Positions 39,484 to 48,583 are shown, counted from the stretch's first letter. The stretch: DNA of 64,000 nucleotides from Rubrivivax sp. (GCA_016707445.1 JADJHR010000019.1:310001-374000), one strand, 5' to 3'. Numbers and translations: made by a program. The notes: generated by a model not told the origin, from the sequence alone.

Positions 39484-41844
39484 CTACCGGGGCTCGGTGC
39501 CGCAGGCGATCGACGGTTGCCACCACAGCCGGCCGTCACGCAGCTGCAGTTCGACCTTGATCGCCTTCGCGGCGTCCAGCCGGTCCCAGAAGCCGGCCTG
39601 ATCGGCGTTGTCGACGGGCAGCATGTCGGTCAGCGGCGAAGGGCCTTCGAGCAGCCGCAGCCGCTGCTGAATGCGCGCCAGCACGGCGGCCACCGGTCCG
39701 GCGGCGATGCGGTTCATCAGTCCGGCGTGGTTGGGGTCGTCGAACTTCTCGACGATCAGGCTGGCGTGCCGGCAGCCACGCCAGCGCTCGATCACGAACG
39801 ACAGCGCTTCGCGGTCGGCACTGTTGCTGCCGCAGGCGTAGTACAGCGGCATGGCGTCCCAGGCGGGTTGCGGCCAGTCGGCCAGCCGTGCGTGGTGTTG
39901 GGCGCCCCACAGCAGCGAGCGCTCGCGCGGACGAAAGGCGGCCCAGAGGTCGAGATCCGTCTGCGGGTTGAAGACGATGGCGCGCAGACCGAACTCGAGC
40001 GCGAACTTCAACGCACCGTGGCCGCCCATGCTGCCGTACCAGCAGCTCACGTCGCTCTTGGCAAAGCGTGACAGCACGGCCTCGCGCAGCAGGCGGTGCA
40101 CGGTGTCGTAGGTTTCATCGCTGTACCAGTTCTTCTCGGGGCAGCGCACGAACAGCAGATGCTGACCCGGGAGCCGGCCGCGCAGCGCTGTCACCTCGGC
40201 ATAGCTGTGATGGGTGGCGATGCACGAGAAGACGACGGTGACGCCGTGCGCGCCCGGCGCCTCGAACCACAGGTGTTCGACGCCGGCACGCTGGCGCAGC
40301 GCCGGCCGCATCACCGTGAACGCCGCCTGGCGCAGCGCCGCCTGTGCCAGCGCGGCATAGGCTGGCTGTTCGGCCAGCCAGCACCACAGCGCGTGGGCAT
40401 CGTCCAGGCGCTGGCAGCGACGCGGGGGCTGCGGCTCGAGCAGGCCGTCGGTCCACAGCGTGGCCAGCGCAAAGGCGGCCAGGCGGCGGGCGCTGTCCGG
40501 CACTTGCAGGCCTTGTTTCAACAGGCCGGCCCAGTACGGCAATTCTTCGCACCAGTCGGCGCCGAAGGCCGGCGTCGGCGTCGGCGTCGGGTGCAGCGCC
40601 ACCAGCGCCGCTGCCAGCTCGGCGCGCAGCGCTGGCGTGGCCTGCTGGCGGCGCGCCTGCAGCAGCGCCAGGATCTGCCCTTCGCGGTCGCCTTGCGCGC
40701 CCAATGCATGGGCCGTGGCGCGGTGGATGCAGGCGATGGCCGCCGGCGCCAGCGTGTCGGGCTCGAGCAGCGGCTGCACCGACGTCGCCACGTCGCAGCC
40801 CAGGTCGATGGCGGCGTAGGCGCTGTCCAGTGCCTGCAGGCGCTGCAGGGCTTCTTGCTGCCGCGGGCGCGCAGCGGCCGCTGGCTGTGACGGTCTTTGC
40901 ACGGCCGGTTGGGCGGGCAGGCAGGGCCAGGCCGACGCCAGTTTCTCGAGCCGCCGGCGCGGCCCCGGGCGCTGCAAGGCCTGGTGCAGCGCCGCCAGCC
41001 GGTCCGGCTGACGCCAGTCGACCGGCTGCAGCCAGCGCCATTCCCAGGCTGCGGCCAGACGCAAGGGTCGGGTCTCGGCATCGTCAGTGCCGTCGCCGAC
41101 GAAGGCCGTGCCGTCCAGCCAGTCGCGCACGCGTTCCCGGCGCAGGGCGTCGGCATGGTCATGCCACAGCAGTTCGGCCAGCACCGCGGTCGCCGTGTCT
41201 TCGTCGGCGGCGTGCAGCGCCAGCTCGAACAGCAGCGCCAGGCCTTGCGGCAGCAGTGTGGGGTCGCGTTCGGTGGCGTTCAGCGCCGCGGCCTGCAGCA
41301 TGCCGATGCGATCGGCGTCGAGCCGTGGCCACGCGGCCCAGCAGGCCGCCTGCACCGCCAGCAGCAGCAGGTGCGGGCGCTGCGCTTGTGGGTCGGCCAG
41401 CGGATCGGCGCCATGCCGAGCCAGCAGCGCTGGCACGAACTCGGCCTGTCGCGACCGCGGTTGCGTACAGGTCGCCAGGTGCTCGATCAACACCGGGTCG
41501 TGCCAATCGAGCATCAGCGGCGACAGCGCCTGGGCATGGCGTCCGTCAAGGCAGGCATACACCGCGTCGCGCTCACCCGCCGGCAGCCGGCGCGCGCAGC
41601 ACCACAGTGCGTGCCACAGGCTGACGCGCGTGGCCGCTTCGAGATCGGCATCGAGGTAACTGATCAGCCGGCGCAAGGCAGCGGCCGCGTCGCCATGGTG
41701 CGCCAGGCCGTCGAAGTAGATCGCAAACACTTGCCGATGGGCGAAGGGCAGGGCCTTGCGTCGGCCACGGGCAGGCAGCGCCGGTCGAAGAGTGGTGGCA
41801 GGGTTCGGTTCGAGGTCGGCAACAGGCAGCATGCCCGATTGCAA
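39484..41844 (-). CDS. Uncharacterised protein: helical-repeat N-domain plus alpha/beta-hydrolase-like C-domain
   Basis: This 786-residue protein has no signal peptide. Residues about 30-460 are almost all amphipathic helices rich in Leu, Ala, Trp and Arg, like HEAT/TPR superhelices. Residues about 520-770 look like an alpha/beta hydrolase: VVFSCIATHHSYAEV strand, nucleophile elbow CWYGSMGGHGALKFAL (Ser605), VFNPQTDLDLWAA, and a C-terminal His in KFDDPNHAGLMNRIA. I know no named family with this order. It could be a peptide or glycan acyl-esterase guided by a protein-binding scaffold. It is convergent with the RND operon and 72 bases downstream of mlrC; the gap shows no gene. Confidence 0.6.
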   Translation of the reverse strand: MQSGMLPVADLEPNPATTLRPALPARGRRKALPFAHRQVFAIYFDGLAHHGDAAAALRRLISYLDADLEAATRVSLWHALWCCARRLPAGERDAVYACLDGRHAQALSPLMLDWHDPVLIEHLATCTQPRSRQAEFVPALLARHGADPLADPQAQRPHLLLLAVQAACWAAWPRLDADRIGMLQAAALNATERDPTLLPQGLALLFELALHAADEDTATAVLAELLWHDHADALRRERVRDWLDGTAFVGDGTDDAETRPLRLAAAWEWRWLQPVDWRQPDRLAALHQALQRPGPRRRLEKLASAWPCLPAQPAVQRPSQPAAAARPRQQEALQRLQALDSAYAAIDLGCDVATSVQPLLEPDTLAPAAIACIHRATAHALGAQGDREGQILALLQARRQQATPALRAELAAALVALHPTPTPTPAFGADWCEELPYWAGLLKQGLQVPDSARRLAAFALATLWTDGLLEPQPPRRCQRLDDAHALWCWLAEQPAYAALAQAALRQAAFTVMRPALRQRAGVEHLWFEAPGAHGVTVVFSCIATHHSYAEVTALRGRLPGQHLLFVRCPEKNWYSDETYDTVHRLLREAVLSRFAKSDVSCWYGSMGGHGALKFALEFGLRAIVFNPQTDLDLWAAFRPRERSLLWGAQHHARLADWPQPAWDAMPLYYACGSNSADREALSFVIERWRGCRHASLIVEKFDDPNHAGLMNRIAAGPVAAVLARIQQRLRLLEGPSPLTDMLPVDNADQAGFWDRLDAAKAIKVELQLRDGRLWWQPSIACGTEPR

Positions 41845-41916
41845 ACCGGCGCCCGCCGCAGGCAGGCACCGATCAGCGGCAGGATCCTGGCGCTGTTCCG
41901 CCGCGTGCGGCCGGCC

Positions 41917-43408
41917 CTACAGCGCCTCCAGCGGGTACATCGGTCGCCGCACGTTCTTGAACGGCAAAGCTGCATAGTCCGAGGTGCAAACGCCGGTGCC
42001 GGCACACTCGACCACGGCGCCGGCCAGGCCTCGCAGGCCGGCACGCCAGTGCACGCGGCTCTTGAGCATCAGGTAGCGCTTGCTCGCCGGGTCGATGCCC
42101 ACGGCCTGGAAAGCGGCCAGATCGTGCGGCTCGACATGGCGCGAGATGATCACGATCTCGACCTTGCCGGTGTCCAACACTGCGGTCGGGCCCATGTGGT
42201 TGAGCTCGCCCCGTGCCATCGGGCCGCGGTTGCGGTAACGGCCGTCGCAGATCAGGCGCACACGGCCGCGCACGTCGAGCGGCTGGCCCTTGATCCCGAT
42301 CGACGGCATGTCGAGCTTGCCGCCCAGCGACAGCTGCAACTCGGCGCCGATGCCGGCATGCATCATCAGCTGCACCGCGCCGGGGTCGCAGATCGCGAAC
42401 GCTGCCACGTCTTCGAGCCCGGCGTCGAGGATGCCGGCCAGCACCGTCATGGTGTCCATGGTGCCGCCCGAGGCACAGTTGTCGCTGTGATCGAGCAGCA
42501 CCACCGGGCCGGCGTCGGCGCGCAACCCAGCGCGCAGCTGCTGCGCACGCTGCATCGACGTAGCCAGCGCTTCCGGGCGGTAGACGAAGGCCTCGCGTGC
42601 ATCCCAGGCCAGGTCGAGCAGTTCGTCGCACCAGCTGCGCGCGCGTTCGGGATCGCCGTCGGTCACCACCACTGCCGACAGGCCGGCCTGGCTGACGTCG
42701 GCGTTCGGAAAACCGACGAACACCGACGCCGACAGCGCACCCTGCATCTCCAGCTCGCGGCAGCGCGCCTGCAGCTCGCGGTTGGGTGAATCGTCACTGC
42801 CCTGGCGCATCACGTGAGGCAGCATCGGGCGCTGGCCCCAGGCCTGGGCCGGCCGTGCACGCCCGGCCAGCTGAGCGAACACCGCGCGCCCGGCACGCAG
42901 GCCGGTCTCGAACATGTCGACGTGCGGGTAGGTCTGGTAGCCGGCGATCACCGTGGCCAGTTCGGCCATTGCCGGAAACAGGTTGCTGTGCATGTCCAGC
43001 GCCACGCCGATCGGCAGCTTGGGGGCGATGGCGCGCAGCCGGCGCAGCAGTTCGCCTTCGCCATCGTCGTGGCTGCGCGTGACCATCGCGCCGTGCAGGT
43101 CGAGCAGCACGGCGTCACAGCCTTCGGCCACGGCCGCGCAGATGCGTGAGGCGATGTATTCGAAGGCACTGTCGTCCACCGGCCCGCTGGGCCAGGCGTT
43201 GGCGGCCACCGGCAGCACGATCTCGGCGCCGGCCTCTTCGGCCAGTTCGATGAAGGCGGCGATGGCCGAGCCGGTGTCCTTGTAGGCCTGGTAGGCGTCA
43301 CCGCCCCTGCAACGGCAACTCGCCGTCCCCGGCAAAACGCGCCAGCGGTGTGGGCACGGGCGAGAACGTGTTCGTCTCGTGCTTCATCTGGGCGATCACG
43401 ACTCTCAT
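41917..43408 (-). pseudogene. mlrC: M81 family metallopeptidase (MlrC type), frameshifted
   Basis: The first 36 codons (MRVVIAQMKHETNTFSPVPT, then LARFAGDGELPLQGR) end at TGA 43298-43300. The family continues in another frame from GGDAYQAYKDTGSAIAAFIE to the end, with LLDLHGAMVTRSHDD, GVALDMHSNLFPAM, YQTYPHVDMFETG and DHSDNCASGGTMDT. Removing one G from the GGGG run (C4 on the plus strand, 43304-43307) restores one 495-residue protein of normal length. MlrC was first known for the last step of microcystin breakdown; most relatives process other peptides. Re-initiation inside the gene would lose the N-terminal metal-site strand. It is either a real +1 mutation or a homopolymer error. Confidence 0.85.
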
Positions 43409-43522
43409 GCGGGCTCCGGATACGGTCAGTCGCCGATCGTGTCCGAATGATGCCGCCTGCGCACCTGACAGGTGTCCCAGGGTCGGGCGCACCCCGGAAC
43501 GGGGGCGCGGCCCGCAGAACGC

Positions 43523-43717
43523 TCAGGCGGCCGGCGGATAGCCGGCTTCGACCAGCGCGGCAGCGACCTGATCGCGCGCCGCCTGCGTTTCCACGCGGAC
43601 GTGCTTGGTGGGCAGGTCGATGTCGACGCGGGCAGCCGGGTCGACCTCGTGCACGGCCTCGGTCACGGCCCTGACGCAATGGCCGCAGGACAGTGCGGCG
43701 ATGTCGAATTCGAGCAT
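43523..43717 (-). CDS. copZ: Copper chaperone (CopZ-like HMA protein)
   Basis: The 64-residue protein has a single heavy-metal-associated domain MLEFDIAALSCGHCVRAVTE; metal ligands Cys11 and Cys14 form SCGHC rather than the usual GMxCxxC, so the residue before the first Cys differs from CopA. The ATG has AAGGAG seven bases upstream. It carries Cu(I) in the cytoplasm to CopA and CueR. It diverges from copA across a 133-base region with a MerR-type operator for each direction. Confidence 0.88.
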   Translation of the reverse strand: MLEFDIAALSCGHCVRAVTEAVHEVDPAARVDIDLPTKHVRVETQAARDQVAAALVEAGYPPAA

Positions 43718-43758
43718 GGGGTTCTCCTTTGGGGGCATTGTCGAGGCTGCGATGGTCA

Positions 43759-43779
43759 ACCTTGACACGGGGGCAAGGT
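43759..43779 (-). promoter_or_regulatory. CueR-type operator for copZ
   Basis: ACCTTG and CAAGGT with a 9-base spacer make the inverted repeat. On the minus strand TTGACC (43777-43782) is a -35 box, and a 19-base spacer leads to GACCAT at 43752-43757. Such long spacing with the dyad between the boxes is the mark of MerR-family activated promoters. copZ starts 35 bases further on. Confidence 0.75.
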
Positions 43780-43812
43780 CAACCCCCTTGGTCTGCCTGC
43801 GATCGCGCACAC

Positions 43813-43833
43813 TTGACATTGCCATCGTGTCAA
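43813..43833 (+). promoter_or_regulatory. CueR-type operator for copA
   Basis: TTGACA and TGTCAA with a 9-base spacer form a perfect dyad whose left arm is also the -35 box. A 19-20-base spacer places a weak -10 at about 43838-43844, so transcription would start only a few bases before or at the copA ATG (43851). No Shine-Dalgarno sequence lies there. Confidence 0.7.
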
Positions 43834-43850
43834 AGCTTGACAGTGTCGCC

Positions 43851-46283
43851 ATGAATCCCGTTTCCATCCCCATCCCCACCCGCGAAGCGGCGGCGACGCC
43901 CGCTGCCGACTGGGACTTTCCGATCGTGGGCATGACCTGCGCGTCCTGCGTCGGCCGTGTCGAGAAGGCGCTGCTCAAGGTGCCCGGGGTCAGCGCCGCC
44001 AGCGTCAACCTGGCGACCGAGCGCGCGCAGGTGCGCGCCGGTGCCGGCGTCGACTTCGGCGCGCTGCAGGCCGCTGTCGACCGGGCCGGCTATCAGGTGC
44101 CGCAGGTTCGACAGCGGTTGCAGATCCAGGGCATGACCTGCGCGTCCTGCGTGGCGCGCGTCGAGAAGGCGCTGCTCAAGCTGCCCGGGGTCAGCGCCGC
44201 CAGCGTCAATCTGGCCACCGAATCGGCCACCGTCGACGCCGCAGGTCCCGCGGCCGACCCGGCCGTGCTGCTGGCCGCGGTCGAGCGCGCCGGCTACCAC
44301 GCCACATTGCAGCGCGACGATGCAGCCGCGGCACCCGCACCCGCGGCGCCGGTCTGGCCGCTGGTGGTGGCCGCGCTGCTGTCGCTGCCGCTGGTGCTGC
44401 CGATGGTGGGCATGCTGTGGGGCGCGCACTGGATGCTGCCGGCCTGGCTGCAATGGGCGCTGGCCACGCCGGTGCAGTTCGGTTTCGGCGCGCGCTTCTA
44501 CCGAGCAGGCTGGAAGGCGCTGCGTGCCGGCAGCGGCAACATGGACCTGCTGGTGGCGCTGGGCACCAGCGCAGGCTACGGGCTGAGCCTGTACGAATGG
44601 CTGCGCCCCGGCGCGTCGGCGATGCCGCACCTGTACTTCGAGGCCTCGGCCGTCGTCATCACGCTGGTGATGCTGGGCAAGTGGATGGAAGCACGCGCCA
44701 AGCACCAGACCACGGCCGCCATCCGCGCGCTGCAGGCACTGCGCCCCGAGACCGCGCGCGTGCTGCGCGACGGTGTCGAGATCGAGCTGCCGCTGGCCGA
44801 GGTGCGTGTCGGCGACCCGGTGCGCGTGCGCCCCGGCGAGCGCGTGCCGGTGGACGGCCAGGTGCTGGAAGGGGCGAGCGAGGTCGACGAATCGCTGATC
44901 ACCGGTGAGAGCCTGCCGGTGCCCAAGCAGGTGGGCGACGCGGTCACCGGGGGTGCCGTCAACGGCGCCGGGCTGCTGCTGCTGCGCACGCGTGCGGTCG
45001 GCGCCGAAAGCACGCTGGCGCGCATCGTGCGGCTGGTCGAATCGGCGCAGGCCAGGAAGGCGCCGATCCAGCGTCTGGTCGATCAGGTGAGTTCGGTCTT
45101 TGTGCCGGCGGTGATCGGCATTGCGCTGCTCACGCTGCTGGGCTGGGGCCTGGGCACGGGCCAGTGGCAGCAGGGCATCCTGAATGCGGTGGCGGTGCTG
45201 GTCATCGCCTGCCCGTGCGCGCTGGGCCTGGCCACGCCGACGGCCATCATGGCCGGCACCGGGGTGGCGGCGCGGCGCGGCATCCTGATCCAGGACGCGC
45301 AGGCGCTGGAGCTGGCGCACCGCATCGGCGTCGTGGCCTTCGACAAGACCGGCACGCTGACCGAGGGCCGGCCGCAGGTGGTGGCGGCGCTGCCGGCTGA
45401 CGGTGACCGCGCGGCGCTGCTGCGGCGCGCGGCGGCGCTGCAAAGCGGCAGCGAGCACCCGCTGGCGCGCGCCGTGCTGCAGGCGGCCAGCCACGATGGC
45501 CTGATCCTGCCCGCCGTGAGCCAGCTGCGCGCGGTGCCGGGCCAGGGCATGGCCGGTGTGGTCGACGGTGTCGAGCTGCGCCTGGGCAACCAGCGCTGGA
45601 TGCATGAACTTGGCGTCGACACGCAGGCGCTGGACGCGCAGGCCAAAGACCAACAAGAACAGGGGCGCACGGTGTCGTGGCTGGCCGAGGTCGAACCGCG
45701 GCCGCGCGCCCTGGGCCTGCTGGCCTTTGCCGACACGCTCAAGCCCACGGCAGCGCGCGCCGTGGCCCGGCTGCACGAGATGGGTGTGCGCACGGCGCTG
45801 GTCAGCGGCGACAACCGCGGCAGCGCTCAGGCCGTGGCCACTGCGCTGGGCATCGACGACGTGCGCGCCGAGGTGCTGCCGCAAGACAAGGCCGAGGTGG
45901 TGATGGCACTGCACAGCCTGCACCCGGTGGTGGCGATGGTCGGCGACGGCATCAACGATGCCCCGGCGCTGGCCGCGGCCGATGTCGGCATCGCGATGGC
46001 CACGGGCACCGACGTCGCCATGCACGCTGCCGGCGTGACGCTGATGCGCGGCGACCCGGCGCTGGTGGCCGATGCGATCGACATCTCGCGCCGCACCACG
46101 GCCAAGATCCGTCAGAACCTGTTCTGGGCCTTCGGCTACAACGTGATCGGCATCCCGCTGGCAGCCTTCGGCATGCTGAACCCGGTGATCGCCGGCGCCG
46201 CGATGGCGCTCAGCAGCGTCAGCGTGGTCAGCAACGCGCTGCTGCTGCAGCGCGACGGAAGATCAAGGCGCACGCGCGCATGA
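43851..46283 (+). CDS. copA: Cu(I)-exporting P1B-type ATPase CopA
   Basis: The 810-residue pump has two N-terminal HMA domains with GMTCASC (near residues 27-33 and 94-100), eight helices, the membrane metal site CPC in VLVIACPCALGLATPTA (about 452), phosphorylated Asp in VAFDKTGTLTEG (about 497), the HP locus SGSEHPLAR, and hinge GDGINDAPALAAADVG. It pumps Cu(I) out of the cytoplasm. The start is fixed by HMA domain 1, which begins only 20 residues later. The stop overlaps cueR by ATGA. The HMA repeats are about 91% identical in DNA over 93 bases. Confidence 0.96.
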   Translation: MNPVSIPIPTREAAATPAADWDFPIVGMTCASCVGRVEKALLKVPGVSAASVNLATERAQVRAGAGVDFGALQAAVDRAGYQVPQVRQRLQIQGMTCASCVARVEKALLKLPGVSAASVNLATESATVDAAGPAADPAVLLAAVERAGYHATLQRDDAAAAPAPAAPVWPLVVAALLSLPLVLPMVGMLWGAHWMLPAWLQWALATPVQFGFGARFYRAGWKALRAGSGNMDLLVALGTSAGYGLSLYEWLRPGASAMPHLYFEASAVVITLVMLGKWMEARAKHQTTAAIRALQALRPETARVLRDGVEIELPLAEVRVGDPVRVRPGERVPVDGQVLEGASEVDESLITGESLPVPKQVGDAVTGGAVNGAGLLLLRTRAVGAESTLARIVRLVESAQARKAPIQRLVDQVSSVFVPAVIGIALLTLLGWGLGTGQWQQGILNAVAVLVIACPCALGLATPTAIMAGTGVAARRGILIQDAQALELAHRIGVVAFDKTGTLTEGRPQVVAALPADGDRAALLRRAAALQSGSEHPLARAVLQAASHDGLILPAVSQLRAVPGQGMAGVVDGVELRLGNQRWMHELGVDTQALDAQAKDQQEQGRTVSWLAEVEPRPRALGLLAFADTLKPTAARAVARLHEMGVRTALVSGDNRGSAQAVATALGIDDVRAEVLPQDKAEVVMALHSLHPVVAMVGDGINDAPALAAADVGIAMATGTDVAMHAAGVTLMRGDPALVADAIDISRRTTAKIRQNLFWAFGYNVIGIPLAAFGMLNPVIAGAAMALSSVSVVSNALLLQRDGRSRRTRA

Positions 46284-46792
46284 ACATCGGCCAAGCCGCG
46301 GCCCTGGCCGGTCTGTCGACCAAGATGGTGCGACACTACGAAGGTCTCGGCTTGCTGACCCAGGTGGCGCGCAGCGACGCGGGCTACCGGCAGTACGGCA
46401 TGGCCGAGGTGCATACCTTGCGTTTCATCCGTCGTGGTCGTGAACTGGGGTTCTCGATGGCCGAGATCGGCGAACTGCTCGAGCTGTGGCAGGACCGGGG
46501 TCGCGCCAGCGCCGACGTGAAACACATCGCGCAGGTGCATGTGGCCGATCTCGATCGACGGATTGCCGAGATGACGAGCATGAAGCGTTCGCTCGAAGCG
46601 CTGGTGCAGTGCTGCCAGGGCAACGACCGACCCGACTGTCCCATCCTCGACGAACTGGCCGATGCCGAAGCCACGGCGCCTGGGCAGACCGGCGTCAGCG
46701 AGAAGACCGTGCATGACCCGCGTCCCGCGCAGGGACGCGGCACGCAGGTCAGCAAGGCCAGCAAGTCCAGCACCAGGGGCAAACCGCCATGA
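46280..46792 (+). CDS. cueR: Copper-responsive MerR-family regulator CueR
   Basis: The 170-residue protein has an N-terminal winged helix (MNIGQAAALAGLSTKMVRHY, EGLGLLTQ), a dimer helix, and a metal loop with Cys112 and Cys120 in CCQGNDRPDCP plus Ser77, the same numbers as in E. coli CueR, so Cu(I)/Ag(I) sensing is well supported. A 40-residue basic/low-complexity tail (after about 130) is longer than in E. coli CueR. Placed last but one in the copA operon, it makes a feedback circuit through the two operators. Confidence 0.93.
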   Translation: MNIGQAAALAGLSTKMVRHYEGLGLLTQVARSDAGYRQYGMAEVHTLRFIRRGRELGFSMAEIGELLELWQDRGRASADVKHIAQVHVADLDRRIAEMTSMKRSLEALVQCCQGNDRPDCPILDELADAEATAPGQTGVSEKTVHDPRPAQGRGTQVSKASKSSTRGKPP

Positions 46793-47283
46793 GCATCGAA
46801 GCCACGTCAGCTCACATCGTCACCATCCGCCGTCAGGGGGTGGTCGAGGGATACCAGCTGCGCATCAACGGTGGCGGCCCGGGGCTGTCGAAGTTCTTCG
46901 CCGCGCGCAAGCTCGGTGGTGCCGACAAGGCGCTGCGCGCCGCACGCCGTACGGCCCGTGAGATGGGGCTGCCCAAGACACGCAAGCGCGGCGGCAGCCT
47001 GCCCGGCCGCCTGCTCAGCACCAGCCGCACCCCGGCAGCCGGGATTCGCTTCGAGTGGACGCGCTTTGCACTCAGCACCGTGCTCTATGTGGTGGCCACC
47101 TGGCGCGGCAAGAAGGGCAGGGCGTCGAGCACCCGCTACTCGGTCGACCGTCACGGCGTGGAGCAGGCGCTCGACCTGGCGATTGAGAAGCGCACCAGCT
47201 GCGGCGCGCCGATGCCCGACCGCGCGGCGCTGCTCAAGGCCTTGCGCAAGGTGTATCGGGTCGGGCCCGATCCGGCGCCGTAG
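46789..47283 (+). CDS. Uncharacterised protein coupled to cueR, possible AP2-like repeats
   Basis: The 164-residue basic protein starts in the cueR stop (ATGA), so it is translationally coupled to a copper regulator. Two halves look alike: GYQLRINGGGPGLSKFFAAR, then KLGGADKALRAARRTAREMG and later LYVVATWRGKKGRASSTRYS, then VDRHGVEQALDLAIEKRT. Each is strand-strand-strand followed by an amphipathic Ala-rich helix, the layout of AP2-type DNA-binding folds. There is no Cys metal motif (one Cys only) and no signal peptide. I do not recognise a named family; a nucleic-acid-binding or copper-linked accessory role is inference. Confidence 0.6.
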   Translation: MSIEATSAHIVTIRRQGVVEGYQLRINGGGPGLSKFFAARKLGGADKALRAARRTAREMGLPKTRKRGGSLPGRLLSTSRTPAAGIRFEWTRFALSTVLYVVATWRGKKGRASSTRYSVDRHGVEQALDLAIEKRTSCGAPMPDRAALLKALRKVYRVGPDPAP

Positions 47284-47362
47284 CTGCCCCCTGGCGCCGC
47301 CGGCCCGGCAGCGGCAAGGGATGCGGGCGCTTGCAACGTCGCGCAGGCGGCAGAATGGCCCG

Positions 47363-48562
47363 ATGCCTGGATCGACCTTCATCGCGTTCGTGCGCCAACA
47401 TCTGCTGCCTTGCCGTGCCGCCCTGGTGCTGCTGCTGATCTCATGGCTGTCGGCCTGCGGGGGTGGCGGCGACGCCCCTGTCGTCGTGGTCGAGCCCGAC
47501 GGCCCCGGCCGCACGCTGGGTGTCGAGCGGCTGCAGCAGATCAGCGCCGCCGACATGCGCAGCGCGTTGGCCGCCGCCGGCGCCAAGGCACCACCGCTGC
47601 AGGTGCGTTACGACGTCGTCAGCTACCGCATCGAGTACCTCACGCTCGACGGCAACGGCAATCAGGTGCGCGCGTCGGGCCTGCTGGCGGTGCCGGTCAA
47701 GCCCGCGGGCCGGCGCAGCCCGATGCTCAGCTACCAGCACGGCACGATCTTTCTGGATGCGGAGGCGCCCAGCAATGCCATCGCGCCCGGCGAGCCGCCG
47801 CTGCTGCTGGCCGCCGCCGGCTACCTGGTGGTGGCCGCCGACTACGTGGGGTATGGCGTCAGCAAGGGCGTGCCGCATCCGTACCTGTTGTCGGCGCCCA
47901 CGGCGTCGTCGGTGCTGGACCTGCTGACCGCGGCGCGCAACTGGCGCTTGCGCAATGGCGTGGCCGGCAACGGGCAGCTGTTCCTGGTCGGCTATTCAGA
48001 AGGCGGCTACGCCACGCTGGCCGCCCACCGCGCGATCGAAGCCGGCGCCGGTGCGCTGCGCGATGAACTGGTCAGCGTGGTGCCGGGCGCCGGGCCCTAC
48101 GACCTGGCGGCCACGCTCGACGCGCTGCTGGAACTGGTGCGCAAGCAGAACCCGGTGCTGGCGGCCCTGGTCGACCCGGGCTTTCTGCGCCGCCTGGGCG
48201 GCACCATTCGAGACGAGGTGCGACGTGCGCTGGTGCGCGCCTTGCTGCCAGGGGACGCCGATGTCGCCTTCGACACGCGCTTCATCGACCCCTACCTGGC
48301 CGACGACCGCGACCTGATCGAGCGCCAGAGCAACGTGTACGACTGGAAGCCGATCACCCGATTGCGCTTGTTTCATGGACGTGACGACCGCACCGTGCCC
48401 TACATCAGCGCCACGCGCACGCTGCAGGCGATGCAGTTGCGCGGCGCCACCGATGTCAGCCTGACCGACTGCACGGCGGTGCCGGCCGGGCACCTGGAAT
48501 GCGTGCCGGAATACTTCGGCTTCGTGCTGGGCGTGCTGGGGCAGCAGGCGCGCGACCTCTAG
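47363..48562 (+). CDS. Lipoprotein alpha/beta hydrolase (secretory-lipase-like)
   Basis: The 399-residue lipoprotein has a lipobox LSAC (Cys32) and then a Gly-rich linker. The hydrolase core shows SYQHGTIFLDAEAPSN, AADYVGYGVSKGVPHPYLL, nucleophile elbow LVGYSEGGYATLAAHRA (Ser212), Asp in FHGRDDRTVPYISA and His in PAGHLECVPEYFGF. This layout is close to secreted lipases/esterases and Xaa-type esterases that start with a prefoldon-like YRIEYLTLDGNGN segment. It sits on the outer membrane or periplasmic face. The gene is monocistronic; only GGCAG precedes the ATG. Confidence 0.8.
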   Translation: MPGSTFIAFVRQHLLPCRAALVLLLISWLSACGGGGDAPVVVVEPDGPGRTLGVERLQQISAADMRSALAAAGAKAPPLQVRYDVVSYRIEYLTLDGNGNQVRASGLLAVPVKPAGRRSPMLSYQHGTIFLDAEAPSNAIAPGEPPLLLAAAGYLVVAADYVGYGVSKGVPHPYLLSAPTASSVLDLLTAARNWRLRNGVAGNGQLFLVGYSEGGYATLAAHRAIEAGAGALRDELVSVVPGAGPYDLAATLDALLELVRKQNPVLAALVDPGFLRRLGGTIRDEVRRALVRALLPGDADVAFDTRFIDPYLADDRDLIERQSNVYDWKPITRLRLFHGRDDRTVPYISATRTLQAMQLRGATDVSLTDCTAVPAGHLECVPEYFGFVLGVLGQQARDL

Positions 48563-48583
48563 GCAACGCCGTCCGTCGCACGC

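Noticed and set aside
43462..43474. CACCTG-A-CAGGTG palindrome upstream of mlrC
   Set aside because: It could be an operator, but it is short, has no linked regulator and occurs by chance easily in GC-rich DNA.
43830..46025. 731-codon frame antisense to copA
   Set aside because: It spans the CopA motifs on the opposite strand; the product has only low-complexity His/Arg/Gly content.
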